Assembly (NCBI GenBank): GCA_015064395.1
Contig: SVSH01000005.1
Location: 34,925 to 98,924 of the forward strand
DNA from: Oscillospiraceae bacterium
GTDB taxonomy: Bacteria > Bacillota > Clostridia > Oscillospirales > CAG-272
Reading direction: 5' to 3'
DNA length: 64,000 bases
Numbering within the stretch: the first letter of the stretch is position 1; each line of letters opens with the position of its first letter. Shown here piece after piece: positions 50,725-59,800 of this stretch. Both the position numbers and the translations under genes were made by a program. Under the pieces are notes generated by a model. That model saw nothing but the letters and a program-made list of their open reading frames with translations, had not been told where the DNA came from and made no database searches.

Positions 50725-51339
50725 TTAGTATGTGGGGGTGTCCAGGCGCCAGCCGTCCTCCTCCAGGACGAGAACCAGTTGAACAACGAGTGTCTCTGTG
50801 CTGTTTTCCAGGTGGGTTTCCAGCTCGATCACGGCCGTCTTGGCATCGCCGTCCACCACGCGCATGGTGGAATAGTCGTAAATGCGTTGCCAGGTCACGA
50901 GCGGCTCGTAGGTTTTATGCTGGTACAAATTCTGGGAATCCTCCCGAAATTGGGCGGCCATGATACCTTCCTCGTATGCATAGCCGTCGAACAGCGTGAC
51001 GTACAGCGATTCGAGGTAATCGGTGGAATAAACTGCTTGCATGGCCTGCTTGATATCCAGCGTGGTGCGGTAAGAAGTATAATTGGTCACGTATTCATAG
51101 GATGTGGCAGTGGGGTACAGATTTTGCAAGTCGGCATAATCCGAATCCATCTCCCACGTGGGAAGGCCGAAGCCAAACACGAGATCATTGACGGCGTGCG
51201 ACTGTTCAATCAGGGAAACGGCGTCATCGTAGATCTCCTCCAGGGCAGGAGGCGCAGATCGAGAACAGCCGATCGGGAGCGTTAGCAGTATGAACATCAG
51301 CAACAGCGCGATTGCGCGCAGAAAACAGTTTTTGAACAT
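50725..51339 (-). CDS. Putative lipoprotein of unknown function
   Basis: The 204-residue protein starts MFKNCFLRAIALLLMFILL and reaches a lipobox-like TLPIGC at about residue 24-29, so it is probably a membrane-anchored lipoprotein; Pro at -3 is unusual. The mature part has repeated helical and beta segments (LEEIYDDAVSLIEQSHAVND; TAVIELETHLENSTETLVVQ). It ends DGWRLDTPTY, recalling a small NTF2-like or DUF domain, but I cannot name it. The start at 51339 follows AAGGAGGAACTC. It has its own promoter. Confidence 0.72.
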   Translation of the reverse strand: MFKNCFLRAIALLLMFILLTLPIGCSRSAPPALEEIYDDAVSLIEQSHAVNDLVFGFGLPTWEMDSDYADLQNLYPTATSYEYVTNYTSYRTTLDIKQAMQAVYSTDYLESLYVTLFDGYAYEEGIMAAQFREDSQNLYQHKTYEPLVTWQRIYDYSTMRVVDGDAKTAVIELETHLENSTETLVVQLVLVLEEDGWRLDTPTY

Positions 51340-51382
51340 GAGTTCCTCCTTGGGAACGGCACAGACGTGCCCCTTGATGTCT

Positions 51383-51411
51383 ATTATAATACCGCGTGTG
51401 AAAAAAAGCAA
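51383..51411 (-). promoter_or_regulatory. Sigma-A promoter of the lipoprotein gene
   Basis: On the minus strand TTGCTT (51411-51406) and TATAAT (51388-51383) are 17 bp apart. Confidence 0.7.
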
Positions 51412-51541
51412 GAGTTTTTTGCAGCGCGTGCTGATTTATCTGCTGATGGCGCTCAAAAACGACGTTTTGGAGCAAGAGAAATCCTCCCTTTTTCCATTAA
51501 AAAATATTGGAAAAATTTTTTGAAAAAATTTCAAAAAAGTA

Positions 51542-51570
51542 TTGACAGAATGACAAAGTCATGCTAGAAT
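51542..51570 (+). promoter_or_regulatory. Sigma-A promoter of a short RNA unit
   Basis: A consensus TTGACA (51542-51547) and TAGAAT (51565-51570) are 17 bp apart. A terminator hairpin follows only about 50 bp downstream of the predicted start point. Confidence 0.75.
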
Positions 51571-51576
51571 AATATC

Positions 51577-51650
51577 AAGCATAATTGTTTCCACGCTTGA
51601 AAAAGCGACATAAGAGAGTAAAAGACTGCCGATTCCGGGCGGTCTTTTAT
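51577..51650 (+). ncRNA. Candidate small RNA (about 75 nt)
   Basis: The predicted transcript begins near 51577, has a CAAGC...GCTTG stem (about 51576-51599) and ends with the terminator AAAAGACtGCC...GGCgGTCTTTT (51620-51648). No ribosome binding site or reading frame of note is present. The downstream methyltransferase gene has its own separate promoter at 51679-51707, so this is a self-contained unit rather than just a leader. The function is unknown. Confidence 0.55.
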
Positions 51651-51678
51651 TCATCTATGCAAAAATCCCCAAAACGGC

Positions 51679-51707
51679 TTTACAACTCTTTGTCGAGCCG
51701 ATATAAT
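51679..51707 (+). promoter_or_regulatory. Sigma-A promoter of the homocysteine methyltransferase-like gene
   Basis: TTTACA (51679-51684) and TATAAT (51702-51707) are 17 bp apart, 35 bp before the start codon. Confidence 0.8.
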
Positions 51708-51741
51708 AATGGCATATAAGCGACAAAAAGGAGCTTTTTCT

Positions 51742-52593
51742 ATGAAAAATGATGTAATTTTGTTGGACGGAGCAATGGGGACCGGACTTTGGAACCGCGC
51801 AGAGGCGCGAGGTGTTGCCAAGGTTCCCGTTTGGATCTACAATATAGAACAGCCCGACATGGTGATCGATCTGACGCGTGAATATATAGCCGCGGGTTCG
51901 ATGGTCGTGCAGGCCAACACGTTTGGCGCCAATCGCCCCTCGGTGGAGCGCAGCTCTGCTTATTCCGTAGCGGAGGTGGTCGGCCGCGGTGTCGCACTGG
52001 CCAAGCAGGCGGTAAAGGGAACGGACATTCAGGTGGCGTTGTCCATTGGTCCCTTGTCCGAGATGATGGAGCCGTTCGGAGATTTGAGCGAGGACGACGT
52101 CCGGGATATTTACGAGGAGCAGATCGGTGCCGGTGTTAAAGCGGGGGCAGATCTGATCGTTCTTGAGACCTTTATGGACGTGGAGATGATGCGAGTGGCG
52201 GCCACGGTGGCCAAGCAATACGGCGTTCCGGTGCTGTGCTCCATGACGTTTGACCGCCGCGGACGCACCATGATGGGCAACACGGTAGAGCGTGTCATCG
52301 AGGAGCTGGAGCCGCTGGGCATTGATGCCATCGGTATGAACTGCTCGCTCGGGCCTACAGAGGCGATTGGCGTGATCCGCTCCTTTGCCGAGCGGACCGA
52401 ATTGCCGCTTATCTTCAAGCCCAACGCAGGACTGCCGGTGTTGACGGAGGACGGAACTACCGTGTCGGACTACGACGCGGCGCGTTTTGTGCGGGAAGTT
52501 TTGCCCGCGTTGGACGGCAGGGTGAAGTATGTGGGCGGATGCTGTGGGACGGATCCGACGTATATTTCGGCGCTGAAGCAGGCGTTGGTATGA
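51742..52593 (+). CDS. Homocysteine S-methyltransferase-family protein
   Basis: The 283-residue zinc TIM barrel corresponds to the Hcy-binding module of MetH/BHMT. The opening is ILLDGAMGTGLWNRAE, with GSMVVQANTFGANRPS, LSIGPLSEMMEPFG and IVLETFMDVEMMRVA. The zinc-binding cysteines are GMNCSLGP and VGGCCGTDP. It lacks the folate, cobalamin and activation domains of MetH. The methyl donor is therefore unclear (for example S-methylmethionine, or a partner corrinoid protein elsewhere). The start at 51742 follows AAAAAGGAGC. The gene stands alone. Confidence 0.88.
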   Translation: MKNDVILLDGAMGTGLWNRAEARGVAKVPVWIYNIEQPDMVIDLTREYIAAGSMVVQANTFGANRPSVERSSAYSVAEVVGRGVALAKQAVKGTDIQVALSIGPLSEMMEPFGDLSEDDVRDIYEEQIGAGVKAGADLIVLETFMDVEMMRVAATVAKQYGVPVLCSMTFDRRGRTMMGNTVERVIEELEPLGIDAIGMNCSLGPTEAIGVIRSFAERTELPLIFKPNAGLPVLTEDGTTVSDYDAARFVREVLPALDGRVKYVGGCCGTDPTYISALKQALV

Positions 52594-52617
52594 TAGTATT
52601 AATATAATGTAGAGAAA

Positions 52618-52643
52618 GGGAGGCTGTGCAGTCTCCTTTTTTC
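52618..52643 (+). terminator. Terminator of the homocysteine methyltransferase-like gene
   Basis: GGGAGGCT pairs with AGTCTCCT around GTGC, followed by a T-tract, 24 bp after the stop codon. Confidence 0.7.
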
Positions 52644-52654
52644 TTTTTGGGGAT

Positions 52655-53680
52655 GGCTAATGCTTCAGCAATTTCTCCTACGGTAGGGCGCGCCACAACG
52701 CGGCGCGCTATGCGTGGATGCCACTTCTTGGGGCGCGCCAAGAAGTGGCCAAGAAACGCGCCCAGGCGTTCCCCCTGGGAACCCCCCGGCATTGCCGCTC
52801 TTCAAGGAAAAAGACGAGAGGTGACATAAACGCTCCCTGTGCTGTGCCACCACTTTTGCTACCACGAGCGGCAGGCAAAGAAAGTAAAAATTCTTTCCTA
52901 ACCGCACCCATCTTGGGCGTGCGCTCATGCGCCCAAGATGAAGGGGGCTTGCGAAGGTAACAGCCCCGGCGGCTCTCAAAAGCCGTCGGGAAGTGGGGTC
53001 CCAAGGGGTGTCCCCTTGGTTCCTTTCTTGGCTACTTCTTGGGGAATGCCAAGAAGTAGCAATACGCACAGCGCGACGCGTTGTGTCGCGCCCGAGGACA
53101 GAAAGCTAAATTTCAAACAACTTCTTCTATTGACGCGCACACTGTGCTTCGCACGCGTTCGCTGTACCAACTTTGATGTTACTTCTTTGTCATTCAACAA
53201 AGAAGTAACCAAGAAAATGAACCCAGGCGTTCCCCCTGGGGACCCCCTGGCATTGCCGCTCTACAAAGAGAAAGACAAGAGGCCACATATAAGCTTTTAA
53301 TGCTGTGCCTCAATTTTTGTCACCATGAGCGGCAGGCAGAGAAAGCAAGGTTTTTTTCTTTCCATTTTGCGAAAAAGTTATGCTGTCACAAGGTGCGTTG
53401 AACGATAGCAAAAGCTCTTGCTGTTGCGGTTTGCGTGCACCCTTCGTGTTTGCAAGTTTTTTTAACTTGCAAACGCAAGCGTTGTAGATGCAAGCTTTTG
53501 CGCCATAATCAGAGGAAACGGTGTTTCCTCGTGGCGCATTGCGGGGTGCCAAGGGGTATTAGACCCCTTGGCTGACTTTCTTTCGCCCTTTCTTTGTTCA
53601 GCAACAAAGAAAGGGCATACCTTCTCGCCGCGCGTTGTGCGGCGGGAAAACACCAAGCTTCATTTGCCCCCCCTGAACGC
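52655..53680. repeat. Intergenic hairpin-mosaic block 12 (reversed 81-bp elements at 52793-52873 and 53254-53334)
   Basis: This 1-kb gap holds two inverted copies of the element. Around them are CACTTCTTGG...CCAAGAAGTG (about 52722-52748), CATCTTGGGCG...CGCCCAAGATG (about 52909-52940), CCGGCGGCT...AGCCGTCGG, CTACTTCTTGG...CCAAGAAGTAG (about 53031-53058), a TTACTTCTTTG...CAAAGAAGTAA hairpin (about 53179-53209) and CCCTTTCTTTG...CAAAGAAAGGG (about 53587-53616). No gene is supported. Confidence 0.8.
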
Positions 53681-53807
53681 GGGCGTCATGCAAGCATGAA
53701 CAAAAAACTTGTGCGGCGGCGACGATCGGAACACCGGACATCCCAAAGTATATTTACCCCCACCCCCTCATATATTGATACGAAAGAAAAACCGCGGGGG
53801 AATCGCC

Positions 53808-56567
53808 ATGATCTGCATAAACAAACCCAAGCTGCCAAAAAATGGTAAGGGGACACCCCCCTCTGCCTTGGCCACAGGACATCCAGCATACATCGGCCTT
53901 ACTACAAAACAGGCGCAGGCCTCACGCCGCGAGCACGGTACCAATCAACTCACGGAACGGAAAACAAAGGGCTTTTGGTCTCATTTTTTCTCCAATCTGA
54001 ACGACCCTGTCATTCGCATCCTGCTCATCGCTCTGGCACTTAATTTGCTCCTTATGTTCCGTCGCTCGGATTGGATGGAAACGCTCGGCATTGCCGTGTC
54101 AGTCCTGGTAGCAACCACCATTTCCACCGTCTCGCAGATGGGTTCGCAAGCTGCCTTTGCGCGGCTCAAGAGGGAAAGCGGGCGACTCAACTGTCGCATC
54201 CTGCGGGATGGGGCAGTGTGCGAAGTGCCCCTGGATGATGTAGTCGTGGGCGACGTTGTGCTGTTGGGGGCGGGCGAGCAGGTGCCGGCCGACGGCCAAC
54301 TGATCCAAGGGAGGCTTGCGTTGGATCAGGCCACCATGACGGGCGAGAGCCGGGAGGTGACCAAGCGGGCCGGCGGCGTTGACGAGGGGCAGCCCGGAGA
54401 TGAGGTCTCGCTGTATCGCGGCTGTGCCGTGCTTAGCGGCGAGGGACGGATGCTGGTGCGTCGGGTGGGAGACGCTACGGTGCTCGGAGGGATCTCTCGG
54501 GAGGTTCAGGAGGAGACACGCGACAGCCCGCTTTCGTTGCGCCTGGCGAAGCTGGCCGGGCAGATCAGCCTGCTTGGATACGTGGCGGCCGCCCTTGTCG
54601 CACTTGCCTTTTTGTTCCATGCCTTTGTGCTGGACAGCGGCTTTCACAGCGAGATCATCCGAATGAAGCTGACGGATCTTCCGTACGTATTGGATACCGC
54701 ACTGGAGGCCTTGATGCTGGGATTGACCGTCGTTGTCGTGGCCGTTCCCGAAGGACTACCCATGATGGTCGCCGTTGTCCTGTCCTCTAATATCCGTCGC
54801 ATGGTACGGGATCGCGTGCTCGTCCGCAAGGCGGCAGGCATCGAGGCGGCGGGGAGTATGGATCTCTTGTTTACCGATAAAACGGGAACGCTCACCGACG
54901 GCAGGCTCAGCGTGGGTCAGCTGCTGGACGGAGGCGGCGAGGTGTTTGATTCACCGGCCGCGTTTGCCCGTGCGGGGAAGGAGAGAATGGAGCAATACCT
55001 GCTGTCCTGCTACTACAATAGCGGAGCTATGCCGGGGATGCGGCAAGTCGCGGGCAAGACAAAGGGAAGTGCGCAAACGGAGAACTGTGCCGTCGGGGGG
55101 AATGCCACTGACCGTGCACTTTTGGAAAGCGCGATGGATTTCACACGCCCCTCGGCCGAGACGTTGTCCAAACTTCCGTTTGATAGCGTACGCAAGTATG
55201 CGGCGGCTGTTGTTCGCGCGGGTGACAAGGTGGTGACGCTGGTCAAAGGAGCCCCCGAGGTGCTATTGCCCTTTGTTACCTCCTGCCTTGACAGGCAGGG
55301 AAGCGCCGTTCCGTTCAATCGAAATCGGATATCTTCGCTGGTTCGTGAGTATGCTTCGGCGGGCGAGCGCGTGCTGATGCTGTGCGTGCATGAAGGCGAG
55401 CGCGATATCATGACCTTGGAACGGGGCGAGATACCGCCGCTTTCGATGATTTGTGCCTTGACCTTGGCAGACCGTCTGCGCCCCGAGGCGCGCGGAGCGG
55501 TAGAGACGCTACACCGCGCAGGCGTGCAGGTGGTGATGATCACGGGAGACAGCCCCGACACGGCCGCTCGCTTGGCAGAGCAGTGCGGCATTTTGGACGA
55601 TGGGCACGACGTCGTACTGACAGGGAGTGAGCTTGGCTCGCTGTCGGACCACCGATTGAAAGAACTGTTGCCGCGCTTGGCAGTGATCGCCCGTGCCCTT
55701 CCTACCGACAAAAGCCGATTGGTTCGGGTGGCGCAGGAGCAGGAGCGGGTGGTCGGCATGACCGGGGACGGCATCAACGATGCGCCTGCGCTTCGTCGTG
55801 CCGACATTGGATTTGGCATGGGGAGCGGAGCGGCGGTGGCGCGGGATGCCAGTGATATTCTGATCCTGGATGACAATCTTGCCTCCATCGTCAAGGCGGT
55901 GCTCTACGGTCGTACCATTTTCAAAAGCATCCGCAAGTTCATCACGCTACAGCTGACCATGAATTTCTGTGCGGTTGGCGTATCTATGATCGGCCCGTTT
56001 ATTGGCGTTAATGCCCCGGTGACGGTGGTGCAGATGCTGTGGATCAATCTGATCATGGATACCCTGGGCGGCTTGGCGTTCTCGGGCGAAGCACCGCTCC
56101 CCTCCTATCTCAAGGAAAAGCCAAAGCGGCGCGACGAGCCGATCCTTTGCCGCTACATGGTCAACGAGATCCTCTTTTTGGGTGGATATACCGTCGGGCT
56201 TTGCATTCTGTTTCTCAAGCACCCGGCGATCACTGCCCGCTTTCGCACGACACCCGACGATCTGTGTCATCTGACCGCCTTTTTTGCCCTGTTTATTTTC
56301 TCCTCGGTGTTCAACTGCTTCAATGCCCGCACCGATCGCCTGCGTCCCTTTGCCGGCTTGTCTCGCAATCGCTCCTTTTTGCTCATCATGTCAGGGGTAC
56401 TGCTGTTGCAGATCATCTTCGTTTACCTGGGCGGCAGTGTCCTTCGTACCATGCCCCTGTTGCCTTCCGAGCTTGCTCTGACGGCACTTTTGGCGCTGAG
56501 CGTTTGGCCGGTGGAAAAACTGAGAGTTCTTTTGTGGCGCGCACGCGGACGGCGGGAACGCTACTGA
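53808..56567 (+). CDS. Calcium-type P-type ATPase
   Basis: The 919-residue membrane pump belongs to the P2 (SERCA/PMCA-like) ATPases. An N-terminal cation-ATPase domain (LTTKQAQASRREHGTNQL) precedes the first helices. The actuator has MTGESREV and transmembrane helix 4 has VVAVPEGLPM. Phosphorylation is at Asp in FTDKTGTLTDG (about residue 357). The nucleotide domain has LVKGAPEVLLP, the hinge VGMTGDGINDAPALRRAD (about 650), and six C-terminal helices follow. It would export calcium or a similar cation. The ATG at 53808 is preceded by a weak site (CGGGGGAATC). It is flanked by repeat blocks and no partner gene is seen. Confidence 0.92.
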   Translation: MICINKPKLPKNGKGTPPSALATGHPAYIGLTTKQAQASRREHGTNQLTERKTKGFWSHFFSNLNDPVIRILLIALALNLLLMFRRSDWMETLGIAVSVLVATTISTVSQMGSQAAFARLKRESGRLNCRILRDGAVCEVPLDDVVVGDVVLLGAGEQVPADGQLIQGRLALDQATMTGESREVTKRAGGVDEGQPGDEVSLYRGCAVLSGEGRMLVRRVGDATVLGGISREVQEETRDSPLSLRLAKLAGQISLLGYVAAALVALAFLFHAFVLDSGFHSEIIRMKLTDLPYVLDTALEALMLGLTVVVVAVPEGLPMMVAVVLSSNIRRMVRDRVLVRKAAGIEAAGSMDLLFTDKTGTLTDGRLSVGQLLDGGGEVFDSPAAFARAGKERMEQYLLSCYYNSGAMPGMRQVAGKTKGSAQTENCAVGGNATDRALLESAMDFTRPSAETLSKLPFDSVRKYAAAVVRAGDKVVTLVKGAPEVLLPFVTSCLDRQGSAVPFNRNRISSLVREYASAGERVLMLCVHEGERDIMTLERGEIPPLSMICALTLADRLRPEARGAVETLHRAGVQVVMITGDSPDTAARLAEQCGILDDGHDVVLTGSELGSLSDHRLKELLPRLAVIARALPTDKSRLVRVAQEQERVVGMTGDGINDAPALRRADIGFGMGSGAAVARDASDILILDDNLASIVKAVLYGRTIFKSIRKFITLQLTMNFCAVGVSMIGPFIGVNAPVTVVQMLWINLIMDTLGGLAFSGEAPLPSYLKEKPKRRDEPILCRYMVNEILFLGGYTVGLCILFLKHPAITARFRTTPDDLCHLTAFFALFIFSSVFNCFNARTDRLRPFAGLSRNRSFLLIMSGVLLLQIIFVYLGGSVLRTMPLLPSELALTALLALSVWPVEKLRVLLWRARGRRERY

Positions 56568-56646
56568 GTCGCTATAAAAAATGTTGAGAAAAGAAAAGGA
56601 AAGGTGCAGCCCCCCGAAATTCTCCCAAACAATCTTCCCAAAACGC

Positions 56647-56675
56647 TTGCTTTTTGCAAATTGATATGATATAAT
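56647..56675 (+). promoter_or_regulatory. Sigma-A promoter of the LRR/MucBP surface protein gene
   Basis: TTGCTT (56647-56652) and TATAAT (56670-56675) are 17 bp apart. The 120-nt leader contains the perfect palindrome ACCGCATATGCGGT (about 56737-56750) and a GGGGACGATAACGCCCC hairpin before AAGGAGG. Confidence 0.75.
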
Positions 56676-56800
56676 GTATCCGGATTACTGTCCGAATCGC
56701 TCCCTGGCGGTTTTTGAGCGGCAGTTGCATAAAAAAGGACCGCATATGCGGTTAAGTAAAAAGGGGACGATAACGCCCCAAATCAAGGAGGTTCAAATCT

Positions 56801-59800
56801 ATGAGAAAAATCCAAAAAGCACTTTCGTGGCTGCTGACGCTGACCATGCTGCTGTCTCTGACAGCCGGGTTGACGGTAGGTGTGTTTGCGGAAGATGCTA
56901 CAGAGCCCACTGCAAAAACCGATTCGGGTGTATGTGGACCGAACGTGCTTTATCAGTATCGTGATGAAAACCCCGACGACATGGTCGCCAGCGGTGTTTT
57001 GACCATCATGGGCACCGGACCTATGACGGATTATATCAAAACCTCTGCCATGGAGGTCAATACCCCTTGGTTCAGATCCGATTACCGGTATGAAATCCAG
57101 AAGGTAGTCATCAACCCCGGTGTTACAACGATTGGTTCCTTTGCTTTTTTCAACCTGATTCGTTGTACGGAGGTTGTCATTCCTGAGGGAGTTCTCAGTA
57201 TCGGCGAATGGGCGTTTGCTTATGCGGCAATACAGAGCGTGTCCTTGCCCTCTACACTGTTGAACGTCCGTCATTTTGCCTTCCGCGAAACGGAATTGGC
57301 AAAAGGACCTAAGTCGTCCTGCCTTGGCTACCCTTCCATCGATAACGATGCTTTTGGCGAAACCAGCACCAATGCAGAGCTGATTGCCGACTTGGATAGT
57401 GACTCTATTGGTAACGTCGGTGTAGATGCTTCCGGTAAGTTCTGCGAGGGCATCGAGTGGAGATACTCCGGCGCTTCCAAGACGCTGACCCTGAGCAGTG
57501 CATACGATGGGTTGTTTGAGACTACGATCTATGAGATGAAGGATCTGAGCGTATCCGGAGAGGATTGCCCTTGGAAGGATTATTTGCCTGCCATCGAGCA
57601 CGTATATATTACGAAGGGCATTTCCAACATCGGTAAGTATGTGTTTGCCGGTATGCCCGCATTGGAGTCTGTAACGGTTGGTGAGCACGTGAAGACGATT
57701 GAGGCGCGTGCATTCAACGGCGCGTCTTCCCTGAAGGGACAGATCGATCTGCCTAAGGCAACCACCACTGTCGAAGATTGGGCATTCGGTGGATGCCCCG
57801 GCCCGATCACCGTAACGACCCCCAAGACGGAAGCTGAGGTGGGCGACACGTTCTCCGAGACCGGAAACTTTGGCGTTACCTATCAGTTCGGCTACACCGG
57901 AACGACGACTCCCCCCACGCCTCCCACTCCTCCTGTAGGTGGTGGCGATGAAGACGTTCTCTCGGGTAAGTGCGGAGCTAACCTGACCTGGGAATACAAT
58001 CCCACCTCGCAGGTGTTGATCATCTCCGGCACCGGCTCGATGACCAACTTCACGAGCACCACTCCCGCCCCCTGGTCCGACTACATGACCGCCATTAAGA
58101 CGGTGTACGTAAAAGAGGGCGTGACCACGGTTGGTGCCAATGCGCTCAACGGCGCAACCTCGCTTCTCAACGTAACGCTTCCTTCCACGCTGAACGTTGT
58201 GGCGATGGATGCGTTTGATAATACGGGAAATATCACCAACGCTTATGTGGACAGAGAAGAGGGCGAGGTGAACATTCAGTCCGGTAACGAGGATCTGAAG
58301 GCGGTTCTTACCTACAAGGCCGGCACGCAGCCCACGCCTCCTCCCGACGAGGTTACCTCGGGCAAGTGCGGTGCATCGGCAACGTGGCAATACGATCCGG
58401 TCAACTGCGTCCTGTACATCAAGGGAACGGGCGCGATGGATAATTACGCCTCCTCCGCCGAGACTCCTTGGGCTTCTTACCTGACCAAGATCAAGATGGT
58501 CTTCGTTCAGGAGGGCGTGACTACCGTTGGTAATCACGCGCTGAACGGTGCTACAGCCATGACCGGCGTGAATATGGCATCCACCGTGGAGACCGTCGGT
58601 CTCCATGCGTTCGCAGGCTGTCCTGCACTGGTTACGGCCTATATTGACCGTCTGCAGGGAACGGTAACGATCCAGAACGGCAACGAGGATCTGATCGAGG
58701 CTCCCCTGGTTTATAAGGCGCCCTCCGGTGGCGGCAATACCGGCGACAATGAGGTTGGCGGCAGCATTTCCGGCACGACCCTGACCTGGACCTACAGCCC
58801 CACCACCCACGCACTGAACATCAAGGGCACGGGTGAGATCCCCAACTATTCCTCCACAAATCCCGCTCCTTGGGCTGTTTACGCCAACGAGATCACCGCG
58901 ATCACGGTTCAGGACGGCATCACTCGCATCGGCAATTATGCTTTTGCTAACATGAAGGCTGTCATTGACGTATATCTGCCCAAGACACTGAAGAGCATTG
59001 GCGATTCTGCCTTCCGTGATTCCACGGTGCTTCCTACCATTGATCTTCCCAAGAACCTGGAGGAGATCGGCCAGTCCGCCTTCCGCGGCTGTAGCGCTCT
59101 GACGGAGATCACGCTTCCTGCCAAGATGACGGAGATCGCAAACGATACCTTCCGTGATTGTACGGCTCTGGAAGAGGTGACCTTCAATGACTTGATCAAC
59201 GAGATCGGCGACAATGCCTTCAATGGCTGTAAGGCGCTGAAGAATATCGAATTCCCCGTTACGATGGAAACCATCGGCAAGAGCGCCTTCTATGGCTGCT
59301 CCGGCCTTGAGGGTGTCGTCATTTCCTCCGACCTGTACGTCAAGGAAAATGCATTCTCCGGTTGCACCTCTTTGGTAAAGGTGTTCCTGGATAACTGCGA
59401 TATTCCCGAGGTTGAGCCCGGCAATGAGCCTTTGATTGATAATATTATCGAGGCAAAGGCCTCCGGTGCGTTGGAAAACGGCGTTACCTGGGAGGTTGAC
59501 CGCGTCAACGGAACCCTGACCTTCTCCGGCAACGGTGAGGTCGTTCGCGACGAGGCTTGGGTCAAGGAGCTCAAGTACGTCGATACCGTAATCTTCCGCA
59601 ATGGCATTACCGGCCTTGAGGATAATCTGTTTAAGAGTGATAAAAACATTGAGCACGTCGTCATGGCGGATTCTGTTACCACCATCGGCAACAGCGCCTT
59701 TGAGCTGTGCGAAAATCTGCAGAGCGTCAGCCTGTCCAAGAACTTGACCACGCTGGGCAAGAATGCCTTTAAGGGCTGCAGCTCGCTCAAGACGATCACG

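Noticed and set aside
53709..53807. Longer N-terminus of the P-type ATPase from 53709
   Set aside because: The added residues are low-complexity, cross repeat-derived sequence and a proline run, and do not match the family start; ATG 53808 is more plausible although its ribosome binding site is weak.
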